Assembly (NCBI RefSeq): GCF_023500045.1
Contig: NZ_JAMCOF010000002.1
Span: 124,001-188,000 of the forward strand
DNA: 64,000 bases
Source: Bartonella bilalgolemi
GTDB lineage: Bacteria; Pseudomonadota; Alphaproteobacteria; Rhizobiales; Rhizobiaceae
Direction of reading: 5' to 3'
Shown here one piece after another: positions 63,098-64,000 of this stretch. The stretch's first letter is position 1. Every line of letters begins with the position of its first letter. The notes under the pieces were generated by a model, which saw only the letters and a list, made by a program, of their open reading frames with translations, had not been told where the DNA came from and did no database searches. Both the position numbers and the translations under genes were made by a program.

Positions 63098-63844
63098 ATG
63101 ACAGTCACAAAAAGATTGGATGTTCTTTTAGTCGAAAAATTTTTTTTTGCAACTCGTTCACGGGCACGTGATGCAATTGCACGAAAAACAGTTAAAGTTG
63201 ATGGGCAAATCGTTTTTAAAGCTGGAAAAATGATTTCTGATGATGCAACAATTACGGTTTTTGATCCTGCGCAAAGTTATGTATCTCGGGCAGCATTAAA
63301 ACTTATTTATGCACTTGATATGTTTCCAGTGATGACAAATAAAATTACTGCAATTGATGTTGGTGCATCGACAGGTGGTTTTACGCAAGTTCTTTTAGAA
63401 CGAGGAGCTGCTCATGTGATTGCTCTTGATGTTGGTCACAATCAATTTGATACTCGTTTATCTGCTAACAGTGCAGTAACCTTATTAGAGGGCTTGAATG
63501 TTAGGGATTTAAAACGGGAACATTTAAGTGGTCGTGAGATTGACCTTATTGTATCAGATGTAAGTTTTATTTCTCTTAAACTTGCATTACCATCTGTTTT
63601 ATCTTTGACAAAAAAGAGCGCCCAAGCAGTTTTATTGGTAAAACCTCAATTTGAAGTTGGTCGAGCGGGTATTGGTAAGGGAGGAATATTGAAAGATCCA
63701 TTAATAGCAAAAAGAACTGCTGAAGAGCTTTTTGATTGGCTGAATATTCAGATAGGATGGACAGCAAAAGGTTTGCTTCCTGCACCTATCACAGGTGGTG
63801 ACGGTAATTTAGAATATTTGTTATTCGGAGAAAAAAGTGAGTAA
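63098..63844 (+). CDS. tlyA: TlyA-family rRNA methyltransferase
   Basis: This 248-residue protein is related to TlyA, a 2'-O-methyltransferase acting on rRNA cytidines; older hemolysin labels are probably misleading. An N-terminal S4 RNA-binding domain (RLDVLLVEKFFFATRSRARD) precedes a Rossmann methyltransferase with DVGASTGGFTQVLLERGAAH, LIVSDVSFISLKLALP and LLVKPQFEVGRAGI. The length is normal. It is coupled to dxs upstream and overlaps the next gene by eight bases. Confidence 0.9.
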   Translation: MTVTKRLDVLLVEKFFFATRSRARDAIARKTVKVDGQIVFKAGKMISDDATITVFDPAQSYVSRAALKLIYALDMFPVMTNKITAIDVGASTGGFTQVLLERGAAHVIALDVGHNQFDTRLSANSAVTLLEGLNVRDLKREHLSGREIDLIVSDVSFISLKLALPSVLSLTKKSAQAVLLVKPQFEVGRAGIGKGGILKDPLIAKRTAEELFDWLNIQIGWTAKGLLPAPITGGDGNLEYLLFGEKSE

Positions 63845-64000
63845 TGATGTTATAATTGATCATATTGGCGTGAACGGCCATGGTATTGCCAAAGCAGCAT
63901 ATGGTTCAATTTCTGTGCCTTTTACTTTGCCTGGAGAAGTTGTTAATATTGCTCTTCATGGAAAATACGGTACGCTTATTACTCTAAAAAAAAATCATCA
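63837..64000 (+). CDS. Partial RlmD/TrmA-like RNA methyltransferase (N-terminal TRAM domain)
   Basis: The window ends after about 54 codons. The GTG at 63837, eight bases before the end of tlyA, starts VSNDVIIDHIGVNGHGIAKA, then YGSISVPFTLPGEVVNIALH, a TRAM-type domain as found at the start of uracil-C5 rRNA methyltransferases. The order dxs-tlyA-RNA methyltransferase is common in Rhizobiales. The catalytic domain is outside the window, so the precise subtype is inferred. Confidence 0.75.
   Translation, partial: MSNDVIIDHIGVNGHGIAKAAYGSISVPFTLPGEVVNIALHGKYGTLITLKKNH

Noticed and set aside
63098-63844. Hemolysin annotation for the TlyA-family gene
   Set aside because: The S4 plus Rossmann methyltransferase architecture and the context of translation genes point to rRNA methylation.

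Overview
The window is a piece of an AT-rich alphaproteobacterial chromosome of the Bartonella type. The markers are an Omp2b/Omp43-like porin, the heme-uptake locus hutA / tonB / hemS-hutB-hutC-hmuV, a MucR/Ros regulator, and the order ccmI-ccmE-ccmF-ccmH / htrA / response regulator / sensor kinase / glnE typical of Rhizobiales. Long AT-rich gaps and several genes in visible decay fit the reductive genome evolution of a host-restricted, arthropod-borne bacterium. I do not assign a species. I see no phage, insertion sequence, integrase, CRISPR array or secretion system.

Layout. 1-1833 is almost gene-free, with a good terminator hairpin and traces of an unidentified decayed reading frame. 1834-6582 carries sodB, an S9 oligopeptidase, mucR, sufE and a small DUF5330-like protein. 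6583-8552 is mostly empty around a short remnant-like membrane protein. 8553-11851 is a reverse-strand group of a class A penicillin-binding protein and a DUF1214/DUF1254 pair. 12178-14312 is a three-gene locus in ruins: a small exported protein, a FeuP-type response regulator and a FeuQ-type sensor kinase. 14522-25724 holds a surface-antigen-like lipoprotein, the cytochrome c maturation operon, HtrA, a two-component pair and GlnE. 26084-32781 has an Ada-like alkyltransferase, a PleC/PdhS-like kinase, aminopeptidase N and a family 4-like uracil-DNA glycosylase. 32908-38011 is a compact thiamine operon thiC-thiO-thiS-thiG-thiE-thiD. 38588-40305 has the porin and tRNA-Ser(GCU). 40646-47981 is the heme acquisition locus. 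48657-64000 is mainly housekeeping (rnhB, Sua5, purD, ubiA, pdxH, a DnaJ-like protein, fabI, ribB, xseB, dxs, tlyA), broken by a wrecked chorismate synthase gene between fabI and ribB.

How the genes fit together. Heme is brought in by HutA with TonB, carried by HutB, imported by HutC/HmuV and handled by HemS. Iron and heme use also appears in SodB, SufE and the Ccm system. HtrA, the penicillin-binding protein, the porin and the two-component systems form an envelope theme. Thiamine synthesis looks intact, and Dxs, which needs thiamine diphosphate, is present. The loss of aroC implies that chorismate is no longer made unless another copy exists elsewhere, which raises the question of where UbiA obtains 4-hydroxybenzoate.

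The most notable observations are the decayed feuN-like/feuP/feuQ locus and the decayed aroC. I found no convincing undescribed multi-gene system.
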